A stretch of 64,000 nucleotides of DNA from Amylostereum areolatum. Its lineage: Eukaryota; Basidiomycota; Agaricomycetes; Russulales; Stereaceae. Each line of letters starts with the position of its first letter. The stretch's first letter is position 1. Location of the stretch: the NCBI GenBank assembly GCA_012932865.1, contig SAXG01000001.1, positions 1,353,693-1,417,692 of the forward strand. Reading direction: 5' to 3'. The notes beneath the pieces are model-generated. The model saw only the letters and a list, made by a program, of their open reading frames with translations. It did not search any database and was not told the DNA's origin. Positions 10,551-21,773 of the stretch are shown here, piece after piece. Both the position numbers and the translations under genes were made by a program.

Positions 10551-13500
10551 ATGCCGCCTTCGGATTCTAGCCCTCTCATTCCACCCTCTCGACCAGGGCT
10601 CATGCCGCACCATTCCACAGGCAACTATGGCGCGCTCTACTCCCCCACGTCCCCCGCAAAACCCACTTTTCGCGCACGACACGGCCTTCCCGCTCTCCCC
10701 GCTCTTCGACTACCAAATCGTCCCGCATCCAACCCAGCATCCCCTTCCCCACACCGTCTCTCTCCCTCGTTCGATCGCGCCTCTTTCTTCCGTCTGACCA
10801 GTCAACGCCCGATCTCCGCTTACGATGCTCCATATGCCTCCAAGAACCTCGCTGAATTGTCGGCGGCGCACGATGCGAAAACTAACGGCATTCGCGTCTG
10901 GTACTCCTCCTTTTCCTCCATCGACTGGCTCCACGACGCCATCAAGGATTCCGCCCGCATGTATCGACTTCGCAGACGCAAGTCCTTGCGAGGACGCACC
11001 AAGAACCTCCTCGACCGCGGCATGGGCTGGGTCATCGTCACCATCGTCGGCTTCCTGACGGCCGTCATGGCCTTCCTCATCGTTCGCAGCGAACAGTGGC
11101 TGTTCGATATCAAAGAGGGATATTGTTCGACTTCCTGGTCCACGGCCAAACGGTTCTGCTGCAATACCGACGATGGCGCCCTCGGCACGCATACAGTCAA
11201 TCTCTTCGCCGGTCTCGCCGTGCAAGAGGAAAGGGCATGCGACGCTTGGAGGACCTGGGGTGAAGTCCTTGCTGGCGATGCCGCCTCGGAAGTCGCCCAA
11301 GAATGGACTGAATATGCCACCTACGCTTTCTTCGCGGTTGGCGTTCTATTTTCTTCCCCTCCTCGTCAGCGGTCCTGATGAATATATCAGCTTCTTCTTG
11401 CGGGTGCATCTGCCACACTCACCATAGCGCTCACCGCCTCGACGTCTTTTGTCACCCGTAAAGACTCAGGCGTACTTTCAGCCGATTTTGCCAACGAAGA
11501 TGACACAAGCAAGGTTTCCGCTCCCCCGACCGATCATCCCGCCAAGCGCAAGATCATGTATTATGCCGCTGGCAGTGGAATCCCCGAGATCAAGACCATT
11601 CTTTCTGGTACGTAAGCGCTGTTGACCTTTTCCCTCCGTATCTCTGGACAGACCGTCGCACGTTCGAACACTGACACCTTGGCGGCTAGGCTTCGTGATC
11701 CATGGATATCTGGGCGGCCGGACACTGTTCACCAAGAGCGTGGGTCTTGCGTTGTCCGTCGCATCGGGACTGTCACTTGGCAAAGAAGGACCAGTTTGTG
11801 CACATCGCTAGCTGTATTGGGAACATTGTGAGCCGCTACTTTGCAAAGTACGAAAATAATGAAGGTATGTGGCGCAGCTGTGAGAATTTGCACATCTTCA
11901 TTCTTGCTATATCGAATCTCGGGGTGACATGAGGGCCATCTGGAGCATCGCATCGCATCCCTGACCTTCGAACTTTCCATCGAGTCTCCACCTGTTTCTT
12001 GATCTTATCCTCGGATTCGAATGTTCAAATCTCATGTGTTCGCTCATCAGGGAAACGTCGCGAAATCTTGAGCGCTGCGAGCGCCGCCGGCGTGGCGGTC
12101 GCCTTCGGAGCCCCGATCGGCGGTGTCCTGTTCAGTCTCGAGGAAGTTTCCTACTTCTTTCCTCCAAAGGTACGCAGCTTTTTTTCCAACTCCCACTCCC
12201 AATGCTGTGCTCATCTGTTCTTCCCCTCCAGGTTATGTGGCGGAGGTAAGGCGGTCTGCATTCTTGCCCTTTCCGTGTCCTTAACAGACATCTTCTCATT
12301 CTCTGAACACGATTCATCGCGAACCTGTACCCTCGACGTCCAAACTCAAATTTAATTGGGAAGCTTCTTTTGTGCCATGATAGCCGCGATTACTCTTCGC
12401 TTCCTCGACCCCTTTGGAACGGGCAAACTCGTGCTGTTCCAGGTTACGTACGACAAGGTGAGCGTCCTTTCCCATGTTTTCTTCACCCGGAGCCGCTGAC
12501 GATACCCGAACAATTCCCCTGCTTCCTTGCCCCTTCCCGCATCGTGTTCCGCTGCTTCATTTTGACAATTCAATCACCGTTCGATCCACGGAACCGCAGG
12601 ACTGGCACGCGTATGAACTCGTACCGTTCCTACTTCTGGGCGTGTTTGGAGGCGTCTATGGCGCATACTTCTCCAAGCTCAATTATCGTTGGAGCCGCGA
12701 TGTCCGCAACAAGACTTGGCTTAAGACGCATCCTATCGCGGAAGTCCTTCTGGTGTGTACTTTCCATTATTATCTTTCTGCGCTTGTTCTCATCGTACTT
12801 GGCATGCTTAGGTGACCCTGCTCACCACGGTGCTCTGCTTCCTCAACCCATACACCCGTATGGGCGGTACGGAGCTGGTGGCAAAGCTCTTCGCCGAGTG
12901 CAGAAGCGGATCTGCCAACGCCCTTTCCGGGCTGTGTGTACTCGATCCCCCACGCCAGACGTGGCCGGTCGTGCGTGCTATCGCCATTGCCCTCGTGGTC
13001 AAGGCCGCATTGACCGTGGTCACATTTGGTATCCGCCTCCCTGCCGGTATCTTCATCCCCACGCTAGGCGTCGGCGCGTGCGCGGGTCGCATCGCAGGTC
13101 TCGCGGTCCAATACGCGCAATGGCGTTATCCCTCGGCCCCGATGTTCGCCGTGTGCAACGGGGACCTGACCTGTGTCATCCCAGGGTTGTATGCCATGGT
13201 CGGCGCTGCTGCAGCGCTCTCGGGTGTAACGCGTACAACTGTGTCGCTCGCGGTCATCATGTTCGAATTGACGGACACATTAACATATGCGGTTCCGGTC
13301 ATGCTCGCGGTGCTTGTTGCAAAAACTGTTGCGGACGCTCTCGAGCCAAAGGGCATCTACGATCAAGCCATTGAGTGGGTGTTCTTCGATACGAGAAGGA
13401 AATCTAACCTGACTTATCCTTGTAGGCTCGCACAGCTTCCGTACTTGGAGGCGAAGCACCAGTACGTCTTCGGGAACATGGAAGTGCGCGATGCGGTAGG

Positions 13501-14223
13501 TCTCCCATTGATATCCGTTGGGCTTGCATGCTGATCGAGCTCCTTGCACAGACGGACCGGGACGTAGATGTAATTCGTCTCGACACGCTGAATACCGTCA
13601 GATCGCTCCGAGATCAGCTCCTTGACCTTGTCACCTTGGGCGATTCGGATGCGGGCTTCCCAATACTCCGCCGCGATGGGGCGCGCCAACGTATGGTGGG
13701 CTTCATTGGCGGGAATGAACTCGAACATGCCCTTAGTGTGTTGATTCTTCTGACCATACGAATGTAGCTGACGGATGCGGGTAGGTATCGTTGCGGAGGA
13801 TGCGGATCATGAAGTGAAATTCCAAGGAGGGAAGCGGTTCGGCGCCGGTATGAGCAATCTCTCGTCTTCGTCCATTTCGTCCATCATCGAGGAGGGTGGA
13901 GAGGAAGACGATCCTTTCAATTTCCGTGTGTACATGGACCAGGTAAGAGCTTTTAGCGTGTCAAGAAGGGGCCCATTGCTGACAGTACTTCATTGTAGGC
14001 TCCCCTGACTGTCATGACCAACTCGCCATTGGAGCTCGTACAGCAGATGTTCGTCAAGCTGGGTGCGAGATACGTTGTCGTGACCGACTCAGACGGCTAC
14101 TGTGAGCGGTTCATGGGCTGGTGATGGAGTTTCGGGCTGACTTTGCGATAATCAGATGAGGGAATCATCGACAAGAAAGGGTGGCTGGCATTCCTTTCGG
14201 ATCTTGACCACAAGTCAGCTTGA
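10551..14223 (+). CDS. CLC-type voltage-gated chloride channel / Cl-/H+ exchanger
   Basis: Membrane chloride transporter of the CLC family (Gef1/ClC-3 type). After a Ser/Pro-rich N-terminus comes [19 protein letters not shown] and a first membrane helix ([18 protein letters not shown], near 11030). The selectivity and gating motifs are all present: [13 protein letters not shown] (about 11573-11610), GKEGPFVHIA (about 11777-11808) with the gating glutamate, and [16 protein letters not shown] (about 13027-13075). [15 protein letters not shown] is at about 12108-12150. The retained gating glutamate suggests an exchanger. The C-terminus reads as two CBS-like regions ([17 protein letters not shown] and [20 protein letters not shown]), ending SDLDHKSA with TGA at 14221-14223. 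It contains about ten short introns, for example gtacgtaagcg..ggctag inside the GSGIPE region. The true start may be upstream. Confidence 0.92.
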
Positions 14224-15294
14224 ACATCCTTCCTGGCCGTCGGGAAGACACACCCTCCCCGCGCCAATGCCTCAACATCGATATTTCATTGTCATGACCC
14301 TTTATGACACCCTTTTCACAACGCATTTTCACCATAACTCCATGCTTCTTCAACACCTAACATTTCCCAGTCCTATCCTCTAGCACCGCTTTCCCAATCC
14401 GTCGCATATCCATGGCATTTACCGTGTCATACATACCTCGTTACAGCTCCCGCATATTTTTCTACTCCTTCCGTTCGGCCTGTTGGTATCTATCTCCGTC
14501 TTGACGGGGAGGGGACGATTTTTCGCTGTCTCACCTTCTCACAAGTCTAGTCCGTGTGCCTTTGGGGGCGTGCGCATACCCAGGCAAGGATGCGTGCGCT
14601 TGAGGCGGCGCGAAGTGTAATTTTAGTGATTGACATCGTAAATTGGATCGGCGTTTTCCATTGTCCACCATGTTCACCCGACTGACGTTGGGAGATCGAC
14701 GTTAGAGAACTCTGCGGACGAAGACAGAATCATAACGTCAGTAGGACACTTCGTGGAAATGCATGTAACAGAAATGCAGAGGACGAAGGAACACATGGCC
14801 GATGTAGAAAAGGAAATGTGAGGCGGACACGGGTTACGAAAGAAACTTCCCTTGAAAAGGCGGCAAGAATTAATGCGAGTCGGGCGAGACTCGGAGCAGT
14901 TACAGTACTTCCTCTTTGTGCTCGAGCGAGGGCGACATGTTCAGGCATGGTAGGAAGACTGATTGGTCCATGGCTGGCTATCATTAATCATTATTTGAAC
15001 AAAACATACGGATATGGGTATTAGGAAGGCTGCAGGAATGCAGAGAGACGTAGGACAACGAGTATAGGACATAAACCACAACGTAGGGAATATAATAGAA
15101 CAGTAATAACGAACGAAATTTGAGATCCTGGAAGTATGAGCGAGATGGCCAAGGCAGTGAAATGGAACTGAGCAGGACATGTTGATCTAGGGTTAAAAAG
15201 ACTCGAGAAGGGAGAGGATATGCACAAAAGACGTAGGATTGTAAGAATGTAAACACAATTGGGCACTGACGGAACGACGTTATCTGAACGTCCG
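14224..15294. other. Intergenic, convergent 3' ends of the CLC gene and F-box gene B
   Basis: About 1.07 kb lie between two convergent genes. Open frames on both strands are short and without family features. I see no repeat, RNA gene or mobile element. Confidence 0.5.
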
Positions 15295-17869
15295 TTAGGA
15301 GGGGTTATACGTTTCGATATTATAACAGGTTTCCAGTATCTTCGGACGTCCGATACGCGAGTTGAAGAACATGTCTGTTTCGACGACGGGGGTCTGGATA
15401 TTGTGCCTGAAATGAGAAAACATAAGCATCGATACCAAGACACATTCGCGAGGGAAAGGCATACTCTGTATTGAGGTGCTGCGTGACTTGTTGCATGGTC
15501 GGCCAGTTCTGAGTCAAAGATCCAGCGACATCTAAATGCCAAGTGCAGTGACAACATCCCCAAGCGCTGGCGACACGCTCCTCGCCGTGTGCTTCGCTCA
15601 TGATACGGCTATTTTCTTCGTCGAAGATCCAGACTGCATTCAAGTACGGGGTCCTTGCATGTTCGTGTTCGTTCCGCACATGTTCCACCTTGAGAAAATG
15701 CTACTGTCAGGAGGGGCCATAGTCAAAACAGTGTGTAGAAGTCCTACCCATCCACGCCAAGTCATGGCGTTCCTGGTAAGGTGTATTTGGATGTTGTTCG
15801 CATCCTCCGACCCAAACTCGACCCACTCAGCAGGACATTTCTGACAAACAAACCGACGATCCAGCCGGTCCATTTCCGCAGCTGGTAGTAGTCATTGGAG
15901 GCAGATTTAACAGGGAAAGCAACCTCTGGACGGCCCCGTGCCCGTCGCGGTCAAAAATCAAGTGTTCATCTCGACGTTGATCCGAATTGCACCATGCCGA
16001 TACTACATCGAGCCCACAGTGAACTTCGACGTCTTCGTCCTCGTCTTCGTCCTCACTGGCATCCTCGTCGTGTTTGATATGCTTGAACACGCAAGCCGCG
16101 AGTTCAAGTGACGAATGAGAGGTGAAGAAAGAATGACGCAAATCCTCAGGAATCCTCGCAAAGATATCGCGTTTGATCTGTTCGGTGCAAGCTTCGATGA
16201 GTGGGACGGTGGTTGGGAAGATACCTATCAGGCATTGGACCAGTTCGTCTGAGATGGGAACATCTTGATCGATGACCTCGTCGAAGTCACCGAAAGCGAT
16301 GAGATCGGAAAGGGAAGGTAGGCAGAGGATAGCTTTGGAAGGGAGGTCCTTGATGTAGGACTGAACGTAAATTGTTTCCAAGACGAGGGTGCGGCCATGC
16401 TTGCGTTCCACCATTTCACGTTCTAACCGTTGTGTCCTGGCCTCCTCTAAGAGTGGGTGCAAGATCGGAAATACACGTTTCCAGACTACAGCATATGTCA
16501 GTGGAAGCGGCGCCTACATGGATGGTCACGCTTACTTCGTTCAGTCATGGGCTTGCTTACTTGAAACTCGCGATGATCGTTGATGTAACCTACATCGTCT
16601 GCATGGTATCCAGCTGCGACTGCTCTCCTCTCTATTCTATGAACGGACTTATCAAGCCCTGGGAGTTTGAGAAAGAGTTGTGATAGCTTACTCGTTACAA
16701 CGCTTGGCACGAATCTCTTCGAGGTCAGCGGCACGGCTGGCGACACGACCCCTTTCCCATTCATCATAAACGACGGCGTTCTGGAGGAAACCCTGAGGTT
16801 GAGGTCTTTATCATGTTGGATTTTGAGGGAAACGAACCGTCATCCTGTCCTCCGTTTTAACAAGTCTCGACATTACCCATTCATTTGTGGTCTGCGACAC
16901 AGTATTATCGTCAGAATCGAGTGCACAGAATTCGTTCCAGAGTTTATCGACATCTTCATCCCACCAAAACTTCAGGTATTCGGGTTGGGACCTGGTGAGA
17001 GCTACAGTGGCCACACTTCAGCGTACGTTTCAGTAAAATCCCGACACAACTCTGCATACCATCAGTGCTCGGGATGAGTTCAAGCAGGTCCTCAGGGAAA
17101 TCCGGCTGGCAGTTGGAGATGTCGTCACAGTTGAGAAGACTATAGCACGGTGAACGGTCAAACAATTATGGCGCAAATATTGTGTGGTAGCTCACTGCGC
17201 ATTCATGCATGCCTTACATGCCCGTCGCATGAGAGAGAATATGATTTTCAAGACTGGCCTCGCCCCGCAGCTCTGTAAGATAGAGGTCAGCCTGTTGTCG
17301 AGGAGGACGAGAATCATCTTACGTGACAGTATGCGCCTCCGAACAGTAGATTGGCCCAAACGGGCTCTGGCACATCCTCGGGACAATCTGGGGTTCCTGG
17401 GACTAAGTCAAAGGACGACTTCCAAAGCAGCCTTTGTCTCCGCGTCAGAAGAATTTGACGGAACGGTTTGGTCACCCTTGTGAGCTGAACCAGGTCCCCG
17501 GGATCAAGGTGACCAAAGATCTAGCAAGTACAGGTAAGTTTCATATGGCACAGAGTATCAGCGTCGTTACCTCAAAAAGGATGTCAAGTGGCATGGAAGG
17601 TAAATCCCGTAGGCGGCCGCGGCCCTTGCGTACTGGGCCAGTAGAAGGTTCCGTACGGCGTCGGACGCGTCGAGTGGTTTTTTTTGTTGGTGCATCTGCT
17701 AAATCCACGAAAAACCCCTCAGACACAGACAAAGCAATCACTCAAGGGAGGCAGTGGCATACATACCATTAGGGCCCGTTCCGGAATGAGTATTGACCGC
17801 GCCCCCTACCACTAGAGACCCTGTCAGTTCCAATCCTTCAGAATCGTCAGAGATCGAATGTGTGGACAT
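15295..17869 (-). CDS. F-box protein, tandem copy B
   Basis: Putative SCF ubiquitin-ligase substrate adaptor of a family common in mushroom genomes. The start is the ATG at 17869 (MSTHSISDDSEGLE). After an intron (gtatgtatgcc..gatttag) comes a basic linker, then the F-box: LPSMPLDILFE, intron, IFGHLDPGDLVQLTRVTKPF and RQILLTRRQRLLWKSSF. The family core follows: TPDCPEDVPEPVWANLLFGG, AYCH, intron, SCGARP and RRACKACM, so the Cys pairs are kept. Later exons hold an all-acidic run (EDEDEDE, about 16020-16065), a CxxC (FVCQKC, about 15832-15850) and TMQQVTQHLNTE. The last exon, after gtatgcctt..tttcag, reads IQTPVVETDMFFNSRIGRPK to TAA at 15295-15297. The substrate is unknown. Copy A, of the same plan, lies directly upstream. 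Confidence 0.78.
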
Positions 17870-18310
17870 GAATCGCCTCAAGGAGAAGTGGAACTGGAAG
17901 TGAGCAAGAGGAGAAGACGCGAGACGCGACGCGGCCCTTTCCCTAAGTTTCCTTCAAGTTCCCACGCCTCTAGATCCGTCATGCGTCACGGGTTCGCGAC
18001 TGGCCCGATGGCAGCCCGGTGTTGCTTGCTCTTCGTCCAGTATTCAGATAACCCTTCATACTACATGGGAATGATGAGCAGCAATCATAACGTGAGTGAT
18101 AATTCAATAATTAATAGCATATATATGAGACCGGGGTTTGAAGTCATGGTATGCTATGCTATAAAGTAAGTATAGTATGTCTGTAGAACTAGAGATGTCG
18201 ATGCCATCCTGCCATCCACGGATGAAATCCAATTATCGGGCCGTATCAAAGAATTAAAGAGGATGGGCGTGAGTATTATACGTAGATGGTGTGGGTATAT
18301 AAGAAACGGC
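17870..18310. other. Spacer between the two tandem F-box genes
   Basis: This 441-bp stretch contains the 3' UTR of copy A and the promoter of copy B. It is A/T-richer around 18100-18180 (gtgagtgataattcaataatt). I see no other feature. Confidence 0.5.
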
Positions 18311-20983
18311 TCAGGAAGACGCAATGGTTGGCTCTGCGGCCTGAGCAGATACTAGTACCGCCTGCGGCGCGGGCGGGTCCTCGAAGAGGAGGCAAGTTCT
18401 GGACCTGGTGTCATGACGGATACGTTGTTGTTGTACCAAATCTTCACCGTCGACGGGCTCGTCAATTCCATGCCTGCCCGTAGATCGTGTTATTTCTTTG
18501 CGTATGCAGGACATGATACGCAAGTACTCACGCCTCTCTCAGGTGCTTTCGAACCGCCTCTCGTTTCTCCCACCGATCGTAGACGTACCACACGTGGTGG
18601 TGTGCGGGCGCTCCGATCCGACCAAGGTGGTAAGCACAGCGATTGCACATCCATCCTTGCTCGGATGGCTCGTGCGTGCTGAAACCACAGCTAGCCTTTT
18701 CGGAGTCTGTGAGAACCCTCCACTTGGCGTCGGAACAAGCACTGTCGTCGTGGCCAGAGCGTCGACTGGCCTAGAAAAGAGGACAAGTCCGTCATCACAC
18801 ATTGCCGCCACGCACGAAGAGTGGAGTACACTCACGTAGCTGCGCCAGGAATAGACGAGGCGCCCGCGAACCGAGGGATCCAATCTTCGTCTCAAGATCG
18901 GACAATTGACGCAGATCAGCGCAGGATCGAGGCGATCCAAGTCGGCCACGGTTGTGGTCGACGGATCAAGGCCGAGCGCGTCTAGAAGAAGGTTAACGGC
19001 GGCGTAGGCGTGGGTGTCGAACTTCAACGGGGCGTAATTGGGCGCTGTACGCGCATGGACATGCAAGTAGTGCTTCGGCGCCAAAAACGAGATCGCACTG
19101 TACGAATTGCGTCGACTGGAGCGCGCAGGATAGGGACTGTAAGCGCTCAGAGACGGCGAGAGATCCGGATTCGGGATTGGAGCGGGGTGCGGTGACGAAT
19201 GTCGAAGTTGCGAATAGGCCAAGACGGCAGTCAGTGTCGACGTTGGGCGCATCGAGTCATATATTCTAAAAACTGCTCGCGAACGCCAGCTGAAGCGGTC
19301 CTCGGGATAGGTCGGATTCTGGCGGTCCTCCTCGATGAAAGCTTTGAAGTCGTCGAAAGCATGCACATCCTCGCGGGAGATCGAGACGTGCCACTCAGAC
19401 GGGGGAATGGTTTGAAGGAGTTTGTCGTAGACCGCGTTGATAGACCTTTTGCGATCTTCGCAGCGCTGCTTCTTTTCCCTGGCCAAGCGATTCGCCTTGA
19501 TTTTGACCAGTGCTTCTGCGAGAATGGGTTGCACGCGCTTCCATACTGGGCAGAGCTGTCAGTTCGAGGTACAAGGTTTCGCGCATGTTGGCATACACCC
19601 ACCTCGATCCGTCAAGGGGTGCTCGTTCTTGACTTCGCGATGATTAGAGAGTGCGTCGACGTCCGCCTTCAGGTAACCCTGGTCGAGAAGCCGTCTCGAG
19701 ATTCTTCGCAAGGACGCGGTCAGGTAAAGGAGACGAAGCAAAGAGTAACACGTACTCTTCGCGCCGAGTTTTCTTTCCTTCCTTCAAAACCTTCAAGCGT
19801 TCGTTCTCGATCCCCTCTCTCCATTCCTCGCAGGTACGGGCGAACTGCGACGGACATCAATTCTCAGGAGGGCATAAAGAAGTTGGAAGAGAGAAACCCA
19901 CCTTGATTCTCATCTCGGTGTTCCTCGCCCACTTGGTAAGCATCTCGGTCGCCTTCTCTGTGATGTCGTCGTCGTCGCGAGCCTCCGTGACGAGGCGCTC
20001 AAGGCAAGCTTCGACCTTTTCGACGTCTTCAGTCCCACCAGAACTCAGTCCAAACGTTTATGACCTTCAAGTTTGGATTCTTGGACCAAAACTTAGTTGA
20101 TCTACACGGTCCGCTTGCTGAACGTAACAGACTTACCATAGGTCGAAACCATCACGTTCAGGACGGTGTCGATTCTCCCGTTGAACTTCTCCTGTATTTC
20201 GATCCTAGTGAGAAGGCTACAGGAACAGTCAGAAGATGGAAACGCGCTCCGGGAAAAATTACGCACTGGGCCGCCAGACAGGATCTGCAAACGCGACGCA
20301 GGAGAGTGAAATGGACTCGGACCGGCTTTCCACCGCACAACTGAAGCGCGAAAATAAGAAAACGGGATGTGCGTGCAGAACGAAAAGGGCTCACATGACA
20401 ATACGCCCCTCCGAAGAGAAGATGTGCCCATGCAGGCTCTGACATCCCCTCTGGACACAGAGGGGCGCCATCCGTAAACACGTAGGAGTCCCTCCAAAGA
20501 GAAGCTCTCTTCTCGGACATGAGAATTTGTCGGAAGGGCTTGCTAACCCGCGCGAGCTGGAGGAGGTCGCTGGGATGCAAGCACCGAAATATCTAAGGTG
20601 ATACAAATGCATGGTATCTCCGTTAAGAAGGGTGTATACATACACGGGTAAAGAGCATATACGCACCTCGAAGAGGATGTCAAGTGGCATTGAAGGAAGG
20701 CGGCTAAGGCAGCCTTGCCTCCTTCGCGGTTTCTTAATCCCATGATCTTCGGACGACTTGGTTCGTTTCGCAGGTCGGGTCGCCGGTGCTGTCCACTAGA
20801 AATATCAAAGAAGATGGGATGTTCGTGAGCGACTGAAGGTGAAGAGACTGGTTAGAATACACCTGCAGAGATCCTTTCCGTCGCATCGGAGCTTTCCTGT
20901 TCCGCGTTTACGACGGCGGTGGCATGGGATAAGACGAGAGAAGTGGAAGAGGAGGGTACGCTTTGAGCGGGTGCTTCTGACAT
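18311..20983 (-). CDS. F-box protein, tandem copy A
   Basis: Paralogue of copy B, head to tail with it. The start is the ATG at 20983 (MSEAPAQSVPSSSTSLVL). An intron ends at tggacag near 20797, then a basic linker (KRTKSSEDHGIKKPRRR) leads to LPSMPLDILFE, a splice, and the rest of the F-box: HPSDLLQLARVSKPFRQILM. The core reads PLCPEGMSEPAWAHLLFGG, AYCH, intron, LCGGKPV and LRRVCRSCL. A long exon at 18840-19534 carries QPILAEALVKIKANRLAREK, acidic and Ser-rich parts and a CVNC pair. Near the C-terminus GWMCNRCAYHLGRIG and YVYDRWEKREAVRKHL are coding, but the frame changes between DAKWRVLTDSEKA (about 18690-18730) and this part without a clear intron. The last exon (STGRHGIDEPVDGEDLVQQQ) ends with TGA at 18311-18313. 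Confidence 0.75.
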
Positions 20984-21397
20984 GACCAAGAGATGGTGGT
21001 TAAAAAAGAGTGCTCGCAGCGCCAAAACAGGGCTGATGCAGATTTTTGCCGGCTGTGGGGTGGTTACGATTTTGCGGTAACCCCGCTGCGACGCGTCCGA
21101 ACCCCGTTCCGGTGTTGCGGTCTGTTTGGCGTTGTGGGTGCTTTTTGTGGGTGCCGCACACCCACACTTAATTGAATTCTGCTTCGGCGAACGTTCGTAG
21201 CCAAGGCGGGCGCGATCGTACTTATACCAGGACATAGGCTTTCTGGATGAAGGTACCAAGCTAAAATGGCGTGATGTGCTTCCCCACAAAGGGCCAATCG
21301 ACTCGACAGGCGAACGCAGTGGAGAAGGCAAATAAGACAGTCATGGCTCGTGAAGACCGTCCACAAACGACGTCGTAGTATGTAGATCTTTCTAATG
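20984..21397. other. Intergenic: F-box A promoter and SDHAF4 3' region
   Basis: This 414-bp stretch lies between two minus-strand genes. Open frames here look like noise, and I see no repeat or RNA gene. Confidence 0.45.
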
Positions 21398-21773
21398 TCA
21401 GAAATCCGAGACCCTTCCCTTGAAGCTCCAGTCGCCCTCATCCGCCGTCCATCGACCGACAGGCTCGCGTTTCGGACCCCCACGTTCGCCCGTCATGGGA
21501 TTCACGTCGCCCTCGAACTCGGACTTGACAGGCCGTCGGGCGTCGGGATGCATGTCGTCTCCGGATCCGGACTGCACACCCTCGATGGTCTGCGCTTTGC
21601 GGACGAGCTCCTCGAACTCGCGCTGTTCCGCGGGTGGGAGGGGAAGGGGCGATGGACGGTTGAAACGGTCTTCGGAAGGACATAGGTCGTGTTTGTGTAC
21701 GTCTGAATATCCGTGTGGCGGATTGGGAGAGTTGCCTGGACAGATGTGATGGGTGGAGGACGCGTGCAAGCAT
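21398..21773 (-). CDS. SDH8: SDHAF4/Sdh8, succinate dehydrogenase assembly factor (DUF1674)
   Basis: Mitochondrial chaperone that binds flavinylated Sdh1 and promotes assembly of complex II. The C-terminus has the complete family signature: NPMTGERGGPKREPVGRW followed by GDWSFKGRVSDF, with TGA at 21398-21400. Before it come RPSPLPLPPAEQREFEELVR and DDMHPDARRPVKSEFEGD, also typical. The likely start is the ATG at 21773, giving a basic, Ser-rich presequence (MLARVLHPSHLSRQLSQSAT) suited to mitochondrial import. That start is one frame off from the conserved part. A 31-bp segment with GT..AG ends (gtacacaaac..tccgaag, about 21673-21703) would restore the frame but is very short for an intron, so a small indel is possible. 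Unspliced, the conserved frame is open up to an ATG at 22033. Confidence 0.85.

Noticed and set aside
10600..11320. Long minus-strand open frames opposite the CLC gene
   Set aside because: They run antisense to a gene with complete CLC motifs, have unusual composition and no family features; they are shadows of the G+C-rich coding strand.
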